A DNA stretch of 64,000 nt, taken from positions 1-64,000 of the forward strand of contig JAFWFO010000021.1 in NCBI GenBank assembly GCA_017515635.1. Direction: 5' to 3'. Origin of the DNA: Selenomonadaceae bacterium (GTDB taxonomy: Bacteria; Bacillota; Negativicutes; Selenomonadales; Selenomonadaceae). The notes below the pieces were generated by a model that did no database searches, had not been told where the DNA came from, and saw nothing but the letters and a program-made list of their open reading frames with translations. The position numbers and the translations under genes were made by a program. Positions 1 through 8,215 of this stretch are shown here, in pieces (position 1 is the first letter of the stretch; each line of letters begins with the position of its first letter).

Positions 1-474
1 GGCGCGGCGGAATTCGACACACTGAGCTTGAACGCCGAAAAAATTATCCGTGAAATCAATTCGCCAAGGTAAATCGTGTTGCGTCGCGATAAAAAATCCG
101 TCGACTGCGTCAACTTCGCCCGAAAAATTTTCGTCCGTGCGCTTGAACGAAGTCAAAGAAATTCCTTGCGTGGAAAGTTGAATCGCGCCCGAAGTTCCGA
201 TCAAACCGATTTGCTCGTCAGAAAAAATTTTAAGCAGTTCCGCCAAAAAATTTTCGTTCGTGACCGTTGCCCGCTCATCGAGATAAATTTTATATTTCGC
301 GTCACTTGCCTGCCGCGCCGTCTCGTAAGCGAAAAATTTTTCGTCGCCGGTGACGGGTTGCACTTCGACCGAAAAATCGTCGGGCACGCGAACTTTTTCG
401 AGTGACGCCGCCAAATTCGCGAAAGATTTTTTGTCTGTCACATGAATAATTACTTTAATCTTGCGTTTGTTCAA
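1..474 (-). CDS. Glycosyltransferase with StrF-type (Glyco_tranf_2_5) domain, truncated by window edge
   Basis: The gene runs off the left edge; 158 codons are visible. It starts at a TTG (474) 6 nt after a GAGGTGAT Shine-Dalgarno and overlaps the end of cbiK by 20 bp, so it is probably translationally coupled. The visible protein opens with a beta strand (KRKIKVIIHV), has YKIYLDER near residue 55, a GLIGTSGAI strand, and then AVDGFFIATQHDLPWR, which matches the 'vDG-f-aTq-D-pWR' signature of StrF-like glycosyltransferases. The acceptor sugar is unknown. Confidence in the fold is moderate because the C-terminal half is missing. Confidence 0.6.
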   Translation of the reverse strand, partial: MNKRKIKVIIHVTDKKSFANLAASLEKVRVPDDFSVEVQPVTGDEKFFAYETARQASDAKYKIYLDERATVTNENFLAELLKIFSDEQIGLIGTSGAIQLSTQGISLTSFKRTDENFSGEVDAVDGFFIATQHDLPWRIDFTDNFFGVQAQCVEFRRA

Positions 475-1219
475 AATTAATCACCTCGCGAAGTTTTTCA
501 ATGTAAAGACTGCGAAATTTTTCAAACGCGCCCAAACCGTCCGCCGACACACGAACTTTATAACCGAACGCGATTAATCGATTTTTCCACGTGCCGGAAA
601 TATCCTGCGACAAATGTACACCACCGTTAAACAACATCGGTGCCAACAAAATTTTTTCGACGCGAAAAGTTTTCAGCCGCGCAACAACGTCGTCGAAATT
701 CGGCGTGTCATTCGGTTCCAAAACGCCAATTAAAATTTCGTCGCTCAGCCGCTGAAAATTTTCGTAAACGGGATTGTGCCTGTGCGGCGAGCCGTGCCCG
801 ATTAAAATCAAAATTTCGTCGTCGGCACGCGAGAAACATTCCAAAATTGTCGCGAAAACTTTTTTGTCAAACGGCGTCGAACAATTTTCGCTAAGCAACG
901 GCGAAATAATTTCAACGTCATCGCCCGCGCAGATTTTAATTTTGTTGCCGAATTCTTCGCCCGTCGTTAAATGCGTCGGCAACACAAAAATTTTTCGGTA
1001 GCCTTCGCCGCGAAGTTTTGAAATTTCTTCAGCAACCGTCGGGACGAAAATATTTCTGCGTGCAAGTTTGCGAATTATGAAATTCGACGTGAACGCCTGA
1101 CGAACTTCAAACGCGGGGAACGTCGACGAAATTTCCGCCGCGAGTTTGTCGAAAATTTTTTCGCGAATCGAATCGTCAGCCGAACCGAAGCTTGCCAAAA
1201 TTATCGCGTCGTTAAGCAC
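455..1219 (-). CDS. cbiK: Sirohydrochlorin cobaltochelatase (CbiK type)
   Basis: Predicted to insert Co2+ into sirohydrochlorin in anaerobic cobalamin synthesis. About 254 aa. The start is a GTG at 1219 that overlaps the glmM stop by 8 bp; a TTG at 1225 is also possible. Longer upstream starts would lie inside glmM. The N-terminus AIILASFGSAD and the two metal-site histidines, in LPTHLTTGEEF and LIGHGSPHRHNPVY, fit the CbiK/HemH chelatase fold, and GHGS-H-NPVY is typical of CbiK. No signal peptide, so cytoplasmic. It is not in a cobalamin cluster; neighbours are glmM and a glycosyltransferase. Confidence 0.8.
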   Translation of the reverse strand: MLNDAIILASFGSADDSIREKIFDKLAAEISSTFPAFEVRQAFTSNFIIRKLARRNIFVPTVAEEISKLRGEGYRKIFVLPTHLTTGEEFGNKIKICAGDDVEIISPLLSENCSTPFDKKVFATILECFSRADDEILILIGHGSPHRHNPVYENFQRLSDEILIGVLEPNDTPNFDDVVARLKTFRVEKILLAPMLFNGGVHLSQDISGTWKNRLIAFGYKVRVSADGLGAFEKFRSLYIEKLREVINFEQTQD

Positions 1220-2564
1220 AGGCAATTTTTTCAATCTCCGCCGCGATTTTGTTGCAAATTCGATTGAGCTGAATTTTGTCGGGACCTTCCGCCATAACGC
1301 GAACAAGCGGCTCCGTGCCCGAAGCACGAACCAAAATTCTGCCCGTCGTGCCCAATTCGATTTCGCCTTCAGCAATCGCAAGTTTAACCGCCTCGGAATT
1401 TTCGCACGCGGCTTTGTCTTTGACGCGAACATTCAGCAAAACTTGCGGGTAAGTCGTCATCAGCGCGTTGAGTTTGCTCGCGGGTTGTTTGGATTTTTTC
1501 ATTGCGGTCAAGACTTGCAACGCGGTAATCAAGCCGTCGCCCGTCGTCGAATAATCGCTGAAAATTATGTGCCCGCTCTGTTCGCCGCCGAGTTTATGAT
1601 TTTTGGCGCGCATGTTTTCCAAAACGTATCTGTCGCCGACCGCAGTAATTTCGTAAGACAAATTCATTTCCGCCAACGCCTGACGAAAACCGATATTTGA
1701 CATGACGGTTGTGACGACAGTTTTATCGGGCAACGCGCCAACGTCCTGCATCAATTTCGCGCAGATAATCATGATGTGATCGCCGTCGATAACATTTCCG
1801 GTTTCGTCGACGCAAAGGCACCTGTCGGCGTCGCCGTCGTGCGCAATTCCGATGTCCGCTTGATTTTTCGTCACCGCCGTCCGCAAGTTGTCCAAATGTG
1901 TGGAGCCGCAACCGTCGTTGATGTTAATTCCGTTCGGGTTGTCGCCAATCAAAATCAATTCCGCGCCCAAACGTTCCAAAATCGTCGGCATTGCTTTAAA
2001 GGCGGCACCGTTCGCGCAGTCCAAAACAATTTTCATGCCGTCGAATCGTTCGCTCGTCGTGCTCATCACAAAGCCGATATAATCTTCCAAAAGATTTTGT
2101 CGACGCTCAATGTGCCCGACTTCTTCGCCCGTCGGACGATTAAATTTTTTGCCGCTCTCAATGTCGCGAACAATTTGCTCGATTTCGTCTTCGACTTTGT
2201 CGGGCAGTTTGTAACCGTCGCCGCCGAAAAATTTAATGCCGTTGTCGTGAAAGGGATTGTGCGACGCGCTGATTACAATTCCCGCCGCCGCGTGCAATTT
2301 TTTCGCCAAATACGCTATCGCCGGAGTCGGTACGACGCCCGCCAAAATTGCGTTGCCGCCCGCCGAACAAATTCCCGCGACCAAAGCCGATTCAAGCATC
2401 TCGCCTGAAATTCTTGTGTCGCGCCCGATTAAAATTTGCGGCGTTCCTTCGTAATGTTGCCCGAAAAAAATCGTTGCCGCCCGTCCCAATCTGTATGCCA
2501 ATTCGGGTTGAAGCTGAGTATTTGCCTCGCCGCGCACGCCGTCCGTCCCGAATAATCTTGCCAT
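1212..2564 (-). CDS. glmM: Phosphoglucosamine mutase
   Basis: Interconverts glucosamine-6-P and glucosamine-1-P for UDP-GlcNAc, peptidoglycan and LPS synthesis. 450 aa, the usual family length. The start is the ATG at 2564, 8 nt after GGAGG (2573-2577 region); a TTG five codons upstream overlaps that site and is rejected. MARLFGTDGVRGEAN is the N-terminal signature, ISASHNPFHDNGIKFF carries the phosphoserine, DGDADRC the Mg2+ loop, and RASGTEPLVRVM the phosphate-binding C-terminal domain. First gene of a minus-strand unit with cbiK and a glycosyltransferase. Confidence 0.96.
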   Translation of the reverse strand: MARLFGTDGVRGEANTQLQPELAYRLGRAATIFFGQHYEGTPQILIGRDTRISGEMLESALVAGICSAGGNAILAGVVPTPAIAYLAKKLHAAAGIVISASHNPFHDNGIKFFGGDGYKLPDKVEDEIEQIVRDIESGKKFNRPTGEEVGHIERRQNLLEDYIGFVMSTTSERFDGMKIVLDCANGAAFKAMPTILERLGAELILIGDNPNGININDGCGSTHLDNLRTAVTKNQADIGIAHDGDADRCLCVDETGNVIDGDHIMIICAKLMQDVGALPDKTVVTTVMSNIGFRQALAEMNLSYEITAVGDRYVLENMRAKNHKLGGEQSGHIIFSDYSTTGDGLITALQVLTAMKKSKQPASKLNALMTTYPQVLLNVRVKDKAACENSEAVKLAIAEGEIELGTTGRILVRASGTEPLVRVMAEGPDKIQLNRICNKIAAEIEKIACA

Positions 2565-2596
2565 TAAATTCGCCTCCAAAGATATTTTTGCGGCAG

Positions 2597-2605
2597 ATTA
2601 TATCA
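2597..2605 (-). promoter_or_regulatory. Extended -10 promoter for glmM
   Basis: On the minus strand the region reads TGATATAAT, an extended -10 element about 30 nt before the glmM start. No good -35 hexamer is visible. Confidence 0.5.
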
Positions 2606-2651
2606 CACGCGATAAAAAAAATCGCCCGAAAATCTTTAACGCAATTTTTTC

Positions 2652-2680
2652 TTGCGAAGAAAAGTTTCAAGCGATAAAAT
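2652..2680 (+). promoter_or_regulatory. Sigma-70-type promoter for the 2.7-7.3 kb operon
   Basis: TTGCGA (2652-2657), a 17-nt spacer and TAAAAT (2675-2680) lie about 30 nt before the first start codon at 2712, which has its own GGAGGT site. Confidence 0.5.
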
Positions 2681-2711
2681 TGTCACCAAAAAATTTACGG
2701 AGGTTACCAAC

Positions 2712-3131
2712 ATGAAAATTCTTTTTGTATGCAGCGGAAATACGGGACGTTCACCGATGGCGGAATTCGTCATGCGAAAATTGATTAAGGACGCGGGCTT
2801 GAGCGAAAAAATTTCCGTTGCGAGTGCCGCAAGCAAACCGACTGACGGCGGAATTCTTCATCAGGGCATTGCCGCCAAACTTCGCATGGAAAATATTCCG
2901 TTCGAGTCACATTTTGCGCGCACAATCACCAAAGCCGATTACGACGCCAGCGACGTGGTAATTTGCATGGACGAAAAAAGTTTGAACGAAGTCAAAAATT
3001 TAATCGGCGACGACAAAAAACTTACCAAACTTCTCGACAAAGATATTCCGTGGGACAAAAACGCTTTTATGACGACTTTTGACGACGTTAAGCGCGGTTG
3101 CGAAGCCCTGTTGGAAAAAATTGAGGTTTGA
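2712..3131 (+). CDS. Low-molecular-weight protein-tyrosine phosphatase
   Basis: 139 aa, family length about 150. The start ATG follows a GGAGGT site by 7 nt. The P-loop CX5R(S) motif is VCSGNTGRS near residue 7, immediately after the first beta strand. The region of the general-acid aspartate, normally a D-P-F/Y/W loop, reads DIPWD near residue 113, so the aspartate-proline step has an inserted residue. Such enzymes in bacteria often reverse tyrosine phosphorylation of exopolysaccharide kinases, but no BY-kinase is nearby. First gene of a plus-strand operon, 3 nt upstream of the ADP-ribosylglycohydrolase gene. Confidence 0.85.
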   Translation: MKILFVCSGNTGRSPMAEFVMRKLIKDAGLSEKISVASAASKPTDGGILHQGIAAKLRMENIPFESHFARTITKADYDASDVVICMDEKSLNEVKNLIGDDKKLTKLLDKDIPWDKNAFMTTFDDVKRGCEALLEKIEV

Positions 3132-3134
3132 ATT

Positions 3135-4073
3135 ATGGACGCAAAAATTATTCGCGGAATGCTTTTGGGGTTGGCAACGTGTGACGCGTTGGGCGTTCCC
3201 GTCGAATTTGAGTGGCGCGGCAATTTGAAAGAGCGTCCCGTAACGGAAATGCGCGCCTTCGGAACTTGGCGACAGCCCGCGGGCACGTGGTCTGACGACA
3301 CAAGTTTGACCGTTGCCACAATGGACAGCATTTCGCGCAAAAAGCGAATCGATTACAATGACATTGCGGAAAATTTTTTGAGCTGGTACGACAAAGGCGA
3401 ATTCACGGCGAACGATGAACGTTTTGATGTCGGCAACACGACACGGGCGTCGATTTTGAGATATTCCAGACGAATTCTGCCTGCGATTAAATGCGGCGCG
3501 ACGGATGACAACACAAACGGCAACGGCTCGTTGATGCGGATTTTGCCCGCGATTTTGTATCTGTTCGGCACGCGTGGAAAAATTTCAACCGACGAACTGA
3601 AAATCATCCACAACATTTCCGCCTTGACGCACGCGCACCCGATAAGCAAAATTTCTTGCGGAATTTACGCGTTGATTGTCGCGCAGATTTTGAGCGGAAA
3701 AAATATTTCGGACGCTTTTGCCGACGGCATGAACGACGCGAAAACTTTTTACGGTCATGATACGGAGTTCAAAGAATTTGAACGTCTGGACGAAAATTTT
3801 GCCGCGTTGCCCGAAGAAATGATTTACAGCGGCGGTTATGTCGTCGAAACTTTGGAAGCCGCGCTGTGGTGCCTGCTCAACACGAACGATTTCAAAAGTC
3901 TTGCGCTCAAGGTTATTAATCTCGGCGGCGACACGGACACTGCCGGAGCGGTTGCGGGCGGCGTTGCGGGAATTATTTACGGCGTCGAAGAAATTCCCGA
4001 AGAGTGGCTTAACGTTCTCAAAAAGCGCGATTGGCTCGAAAAAATGGCGGACGATTTCGCAACCGTCTGCTGA
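3135..4073 (+). CDS. ADP-ribosylglycohydrolase (DraG/ARH family)
   Basis: 312 aa. Predicted Mg2+-dependent removal of ADP-ribose from protein, nucleic acid or a small molecule. Family landmarks are in order: GLATCDALGVPVEF at the N-terminus, the metal motif WSDDTSL near residue 54, a NGNGSLMR segment, and the second metal motif LGGDTDTAGAVAGG near residue 258. The gene begins 3 nt after the phosphatase stop, with a GAGG overlapping the end of that gene. A second ADP-ribose hydrolase, a macro-domain protein, lies at 16.2 kb. Substrate unknown. Confidence 0.85.
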   Translation: MDAKIIRGMLLGLATCDALGVPVEFEWRGNLKERPVTEMRAFGTWRQPAGTWSDDTSLTVATMDSISRKKRIDYNDIAENFLSWYDKGEFTANDERFDVGNTTRASILRYSRRILPAIKCGATDDNTNGNGSLMRILPAILYLFGTRGKISTDELKIIHNISALTHAHPISKISCGIYALIVAQILSGKNISDAFADGMNDAKTFYGHDTEFKEFERLDENFAALPEEMIYSGGYVVETLEAALWCLLNTNDFKSLALKVINLGGDTDTAGAVAGGVAGIIYGVEEIPEEWLNVLKKRDWLEKMADDFATVC

Positions 4074-4096
4074 AAAAATTTTCGGAGTGAAACAAA

Positions 4097-4945
4097 ATGA
4101 AGTTTGATTATCACATGCACCTTGAATACGGCGACTACGACGAAAATTGGGTGCAAGGTTTTTTTGACGCGGCGAAAACTCATGGGTTTGACGAAATTGG
4201 TTTCAGCGAACACTCGCACACTTTCCCCGAGTTTGAGCATTTTTATTACGACGATTTGATTCTCGACGAATCGCCGACGGGAATTTTTCAGCGCGGTTGG
4301 CTTAAAAAAAATAAATTCAAGCACTCGATACAAGATTACTTCGATTTCGTTGCGAAGTTGCAGAAAAATCATGCGGTGAAAATCGGGATTGAAGTTTGCA
4401 ATTTCCGCGACCAGGACGGCGTAAAAAAAATTCTCGACGCGTGGGACTTCGATTATCGAATCGGTTCCGTGCATTTCCTTTGCGGCTGGGCTTATGACTC
4501 GAAAGAAATTATCGACGAGTGGACACGCCGCGACTTGAAAGACATTTGGGAAGAATACACCGCGCAGGTTGAAATGTTGGCGGCAAGCGGGCTTTACGAC
4601 ATTTTGGGGCACCCGTTCAACATTCGGCTGTTTAAATTTTTCCCGACGTTCGACGTGAGCGAATATCTTGAACGCGTGGCGGTTGCGCTGAAAAATGCGG
4701 GCATGGCGATTGACGTGAACACGGGGACGCGCTATCGCTACCCCGTCGCGGAAATTTCGCCTTACGCGGACTTCATGAAAGTTGCCGCCGCTCACGAGTT
4801 GCCGATTACGATAAACAGCGACGCGCACAATCCCGAAGACTGCGGGAAATTTTACGAGACGGCGACGGATTATGTTCGCGGCTTCGGTTACAAAAAAATT
4901 ATGCGCTTCAGCAAACGCAAGGGTGAACTTGTCGACTTGACTTGA
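4097..4945 (+). CDS. PHP-domain phosphoesterase, histidinol-phosphatase (HisJ/HisK) type
   Basis: 282 aa. The PHP metal motifs are visible: DYHMHLEY at residues 4-11, SEHSH near residue 38, the GSVHF strand near residue 132, GHP near residue 172, and the C-terminal SDAHNPED. These place it closest to the HisK/HisJ histidinol-phosphatase group, which dephosphorylates histidinol-phosphate in histidine biosynthesis. hisA and hisF are at 24-25 kb but not adjacent. A GGAG site precedes the ATG. Third gene in the plus-strand operon. Confidence 0.75.
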   Translation: MKFDYHMHLEYGDYDENWVQGFFDAAKTHGFDEIGFSEHSHTFPEFEHFYYDDLILDESPTGIFQRGWLKKNKFKHSIQDYFDFVAKLQKNHAVKIGIEVCNFRDQDGVKKILDAWDFDYRIGSVHFLCGWAYDSKEIIDEWTRRDLKDIWEEYTAQVEMLAASGLYDILGHPFNIRLFKFFPTFDVSEYLERVAVALKNAGMAIDVNTGTRYRYPVAEISPYADFMKVAAAHELPITINSDAHNPEDCGKFYETATDYVRGFGYKKIMRFSKRKGELVDLT

Positions 4946-4954
4946 AAACTTTGC

Positions 4955-4960
4955 TATAAT
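4955..4960 (+). promoter_or_regulatory. Internal extended -10 element before the mini-GTPase gene
   Basis: TTTGCTATAAT is an extended -10 element lying in the 39-bp gap between the PHP gene and the GTPase gene, so the latter can probably be transcribed separately. Confidence 0.4.
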
Positions 4961-4984
4961 CTCCCGAAAAAGGGGGCGGCGTTT

Positions 4985-5440
4985 ATGAGACAGGTTGGAA
5001 TTTTCGGCAAGCGCAAAAGCGGCAAATCGGCATTGATGTACGCGCTGACCAAACACAAATTTCGTCAAGACGCGGAACTTTGCGCAATGGAAATCGGCGG
5101 CGTGACCAAAGTCATGTTGGTTGACACGGTCGGCGTCGACGTTGAAGGTTCCACGGCAGAAAAATCCGCGCAATCAGTCGAAATCGCGTTGATTTTAATT
5201 TCGGACGATTCATTTGAGCTTGAACTTGCCTGGACAAGCAAACTTCGCAAAGCCGGCTCGTCGATAATCGCGGTGATCAGTCGTGCAGATACTTTCGCGG
5301 ACGGCGGTAAAGCACTTGCGGCGGCCGTGCGTGAAGTTTCGGGCTTGGAAACATTTTGTGTGAGCGCGAAAACCGGCGCGGGCATCGAAGAACTTGACGC
5401 TAAAATCAATTTGGAATTAGGAATGAGGAATGAGCAATGA
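4985..5440 (+). CDS. HydF-like truncated small GTPase
   Basis: 151 aa. The P-loop GIFGKRKSGKSA (residues 5-16), the segment CAMEIGG followed by LVDTVGVDVEG (G3, near residue 50) and VSAKTG (G5, near residue 132) resemble the GTPase domain of HydF, the [FeFe]-hydrogenase maturase. The switch I stretch normally between the P-loop and 'KaMEi' is missing, G4 is degenerate (SRAD instead of NKxD), and the dimerisation and iron-sulfur domains of HydF (about 400 aa) are absent. The last codons lie in a 7-bp-periodic repeat, and the stop overlaps the next start (ATGA). Function unknown. Confidence 0.6.
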   Translation: MRQVGIFGKRKSGKSALMYALTKHKFRQDAELCAMEIGGVTKVMLVDTVGVDVEGSTAEKSAQSVEIALILISDDSFELELAWTSKLRKAGSSIIAVISRADTFADGGKALAAAVREVSGLETFCVSAKTGAGIEELDAKINLELGMRNEQ

Positions 5441-5482
5441 AAATTTTTCATTACGCATTACGAATTACGCATTACGCATTGA
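5411..5482 (+). repeat. Palindromic 7-bp-periodic repeat spanning a gene junction
   Basis: The left arm is four heptads (GGAATTA, GGAATGA, GGAATGA, GCAATGA); the right arm is imperfectly complementary heptads (TCATTAC, GCATTAC, GAATTAC, GCATTAC, GCATTGA). The element encodes the C-terminus of the GTPase, its stop, the Shine-Dalgarno and start of the next gene, and the first residues of that gene's signal peptide. Confidence 0.7.
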
Positions 5483-6330
5483 TTTTAATCTGCGCGGCAA
5501 TTTTTTTCGCGCCGAGTACTGTAAACGCGGAAACGAATTGGTATTGGCTCTTCGCCGACGACCGTTACAGCAAATATTTTGAGCCGGAATCCGTCAAAGT
5601 CGAGAAAAAAGTTGTCACGGGCGACGGGCGCGAAATTCCGATTGAAATTGAGGCGTGGACGAAAACTTCTTACAGCTACGAAGGAGCCGCCGAGACGATA
5701 AAAAATTACGGGATCGCGAATATTTTGCCCGACCCGCGTTCGTTGAGTTATTCGGTTGCGCTACTTAGAATCAATCCGCAAAATCGCACGTTGCAATATG
5801 CCCGCGAAGATTTTTACAACGACAAAGGCGAAGTTGTCTGGTCAAAGGGCGAAGGACGCGTTAAGGAAATTAATTCGCAGTCTTTTGACGAAGATTTTTA
5901 CTGCGCGATTGTCGACGCGGTTTTCGATTTCAACGAGACCGAACGCAAAATTGCCGAAGACCGCTGGATTGATTTGTACAGCTTCACGAATTCCAACGGC
6001 GAAACGGTGAACTTGACGGCGGACACGACGACAATGCGGCTCAAAGGCTCCAATCTTTTTTTGTGGGAGTGGGAGACGACCAAAAATAAAGCCGGGCAAA
6101 CGTTGCAAATTCGTTTCATGAAAAAAGCCGTGAACTTGACGCAGGGCACCGAAGTCATCAAAAGCGGGCGCGTTTGGACGCCGACAAATTCTTGGCAAGA
6201 TTTGGTTGACGAAAACGACGGGGCTTATCGCATGATTAAAAGTGACGAGCCGGACTACAAAGGCTTGGTTCGCCTGCGCGCTTACGTCAAAAACAATTCG
6301 CGTTGGGTCTGCCGCTATTCGTTGGATTGA
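5437..6330 (+). CDS. Secreted protein of unknown function
   Basis: 297 aa. The ATG overlaps the previous stop by 4 bp, with GAGG 8 nt upstream. Residues 1-31 form a signal peptide (hydrophobic ALILICAAIFF, likely cleavage after VNA). The mature part starts NWYWLFADDRYSKYF and seems to hold two similar beta-rich halves, each containing a W-x-D-L/Y-type strand. Family not recognised. A smaller exported protein at 40.5 kb opens in a comparable way (a W-rich strand then 'W-Y-I-x-T-E-T-I'). Cell-envelope location is inferred from the signal peptide only. Confidence 0.7.
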   Translation: MKIFHYALRITHYALILICAAIFFAPSTVNAETNWYWLFADDRYSKYFEPESVKVEKKVVTGDGREIPIEIEAWTKTSYSYEGAAETIKNYGIANILPDPRSLSYSVALLRINPQNRTLQYAREDFYNDKGEVVWSKGEGRVKEINSQSFDEDFYCAIVDAVFDFNETERKIAEDRWIDLYSFTNSNGETVNLTADTTTMRLKGSNLFLWEWETTKNKAGQTLQIRFMKKAVNLTQGTEVIKSGRVWTPTNSWQDLVDENDGAYRMIKSDEPDYKGLVRLRAYVKNNSRWVCRYSLD

Positions 6331-6342
6331 GGAGCTGAACTT

Positions 6343-7266
6343 ATGCCGATAAAAATTCCGAACAACTTGCCCGCAACGCACGTCCTTGAAGGCGAAAATA
6401 TTTTTGTCATGGACGCCGACCGAGCTTACACGCAGGATATTCGCCCGCTGAAAATTTTAATTCTCAACCTCATGCCGATAAAATCCGTCACCGAAACGCA
6501 ACTGCTTCGCCTTTTAGGCAACACGCCGCTGCAAGTCGAAGTTGATTTTATTTACACGCGAACTTATACGCCGACTCACACGTCGAAAGATTATCTCACG
6601 GAATTTTACGGGACATTTGACGACGTTTGCAAAAAAAATTACGACGGCTTCATTATCACGGGCGCGCCGCTTGAACTCGTCGAGTTTGAGGACGTGACTT
6701 ATTGGCGCGAACTTTCTGAACTGATGGAGTGGAGCAAAACACATGCCTGGTCGACGTTCCACATCTGCTGGGGCGCGCAGGCGGCGTTGTATTATCATTA
6801 CGGCGTACCGAAATATTTGCTGGACGAAAAACTTTCGGGCGTTTACCGTCACAAGCTCTGCGTTCAACATGAAAAACTTTTTCGCGGTTTCGACGACGAA
6901 TTTTTTGTCCCGCATTCACGTTACACCGAAACTAAGCGCGAAGACATTGAAAAAGTTCCCGCGTTGACTTTGTTGTCCGAATCCGACGAGGCGGGTGTTT
7001 ATGCCGTGGCGAATCTTGAGGCGCGACAATTTTTCATCACGGGGCACGCCGAATACGATCCGAACACGTTGCAGAACGAATTCATTCGCGACACGCGGGC
7101 GGGCTTGAATCCTCACGTTCCGCAAAATTATTTCCCGAACGATGACCCGACGAAAGAACCCGTGGTTAAGTGGCGGTCGGTGGCGCATCTTTTGTTCGCC
7201 AACTGGTTGAATTATTACGTCTATCAAGAAACGCCTTACGAACTTGAATCAATCGGACGACATTAA
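6343..7266 (+). CDS. metA: Homoserine O-acetyltransferase (MetA family)
   Basis: 307 aa, family length. Acylates homoserine in the first committed step of methionine synthesis. Catalytic Cys is in [10 protein letters not shown] near residue 141; the His-Glu pair is in TGHAEYD near residue 235. The position that decides acyl-CoA use reads GAPLEL: a Glu, as in acetyl-CoA-using enzymes, rather than the Gly of succinyl-CoA-using Escherichia coli MetA. Acetylation is therefore the better prediction. A GGAGC site precedes the ATG. Last gene of the plus-strand operon, followed by a terminator. No SAM riboswitch is seen upstream. Confidence 0.93.
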   Translation: MPIKIPNNLPATHVLEGENIFVMDADRAYTQDIRPLKILILNLMPIKSVTETQLLRLLGNTPLQVEVDFIYTRTYTPTHTSKDYLTEFYGTFDDVCKKNYDGFIITGAPLELVEFEDVTYWRELSELMEWSKTHAWSTFHICWGAQAALYYHYGVPKYLLDEKLSGVYRHKLCVQHEKLFRGFDDEFFVPHSRYTETKREDIEKVPALTLLSESDEAGVYAVANLEARQFFITGHAEYDPNTLQNEFIRDTRAGLNPHVPQNYFPNDDPTKEPVVKWRSVAHLLFANWLNYYVYQETPYELESIGRH

Positions 7267-7292
7267 ATCGACAACACGTCGACGCATATTGC

Positions 7293-7332
7293 AAAAAAGC
7301 CCGCATACTATTTTTGGTAGCGGACTTTTTTT
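7293..7332 (+). terminator. Rho-independent terminator after metA
   Basis: An imperfect stem, AAAAAGCCCGC against GCGGACTTTTT, closes a small loop and ends in a T run. Confidence 0.7.
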
Positions 7333-7350
7333 ACTCAATGATTCGATTTT

Positions 7351-7380
7351 CAATTACGCATTTTGAATTCCAAATTGCTT
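7351..7380. repeat. Degenerate 7-bp-periodic repeat
   Basis: Contains AATTACGCATT followed by AATTCCAAATT, the same heptad theme as the larger elements; only a remnant. Confidence 0.35.
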
Positions 7381-7381
7381 T

Positions 7382-8023
7382 TCACTCGTCCATATCCAAA
7401 TCGATTATGCCGACCGCATACGGCGCAACTTCGTACTGCTGAAAGATAAAGTGCACGTGGAGATTTTCATCGAAATAAAAATTTTCGGGCAGATTTTTGA
7501 GCGGCAAAGCGTCATCGAACAAAAAAAGTTCTTCGCGGTCGGCGTACTCGCGGAGTTTTTTGGAAACGTTGTCCAAAGAAAATTTCGGATTGGATCCGTC
7601 GCCGACATCCGTCAAGTAACCGTGATTAATTTTTTCGCCCGTTTCCGCGTTGAAATTGAGCGCGTGTCGATAAGTCGCGGGATGAGCCGCCAGCTTGTAA
7701 TAGATGCTTTCGGTCAAAACGACGCTCAAAATCACGGTGTTGCCCGCCCGATTGCAGGGGATTTCAAAATTCGTGTACATGTCGCCGATTTCAAGGTCGT
7801 CATTTTGAGCGGAGTAATGACATTCTTTGACGAAACGTTGAATCTCGTCGAAAATCGCGCCGTTGATTTTCTCGTCGACAGAAGTGTTGCCCGTGTGCAC
7901 AATCGGATATTTCAGCTCTTCATTGTCGTTGAAATTCGCCGTTTCAATATTGACTGCCGCGCCGCAGAAACTTTGCAAACTCACGAACAGCGCGATTAAG
8001 GTCGCAAAAAAAATTTTCTTCAT
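7382..8023 (-). CDS. Secreted DUF3298 (RsiV-like) domain protein
   Basis: 213 aa. The start is the ATG at 8023, 5 nt after AGGAGGTGA. A signal peptide covers residues 1-23. The C-terminal half has the DUF3298 pattern: a stretch of hydrophobic strands ending ENFYFDENLHVHFIF then QQYEVAPYAVG, close to the family's 'FqqYEIAPYA' motif. DUF3298 occurs in anti-sigma factor RsiV and in peptidoglycan deacetylases, where it can bind lysozyme or glycan. No transmembrane sigma-binding domain is present here, so a periplasmic binding role is possible. Monocistronic. Confidence 0.75.
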   Translation of the reverse strand: MKKIFFATLIALFVSLQSFCGAAVNIETANFNDNEELKYPIVHTGNTSVDEKINGAIFDEIQRFVKECHYSAQNDDLEIGDMYTNFEIPCNRAGNTVILSVVLTESIYYKLAAHPATYRHALNFNAETGEKINHGYLTDVGDGSNPKFSLDNVSKKLREYADREELFLFDDALPLKNLPENFYFDENLHVHFIFQQYEVAPYAVGIIDLDMDE

Positions 8024-8215
8024 AAGAGTCACCTCCTTTCAAGGGCGGATTATAGCACGCTGCAAAGTTTTGTACAGTAAAATCCGGTTAAAAATTTTCG
8101 CCCCGATAATTTTTCAGTCGGTACGAACGAAGACTTTCATTACTTCGTTTAAAGTTGACAGCAACGAATCAATCATTTAAAATTCAGGTAATTAATCGGC
8201 GCGGAGGTGAATTGC

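Noticed and set aside
3977..5173. Long open frame of 398 codons on the minus strand opposite the PHP phosphatase and mini-GTPase genes
   Set aside because: The plus strand holds recognised families with proper ribosome sites; the antisense frame is rich in Phe, Arg, Asn and Val with no motif. It arises from the strong codon bias.
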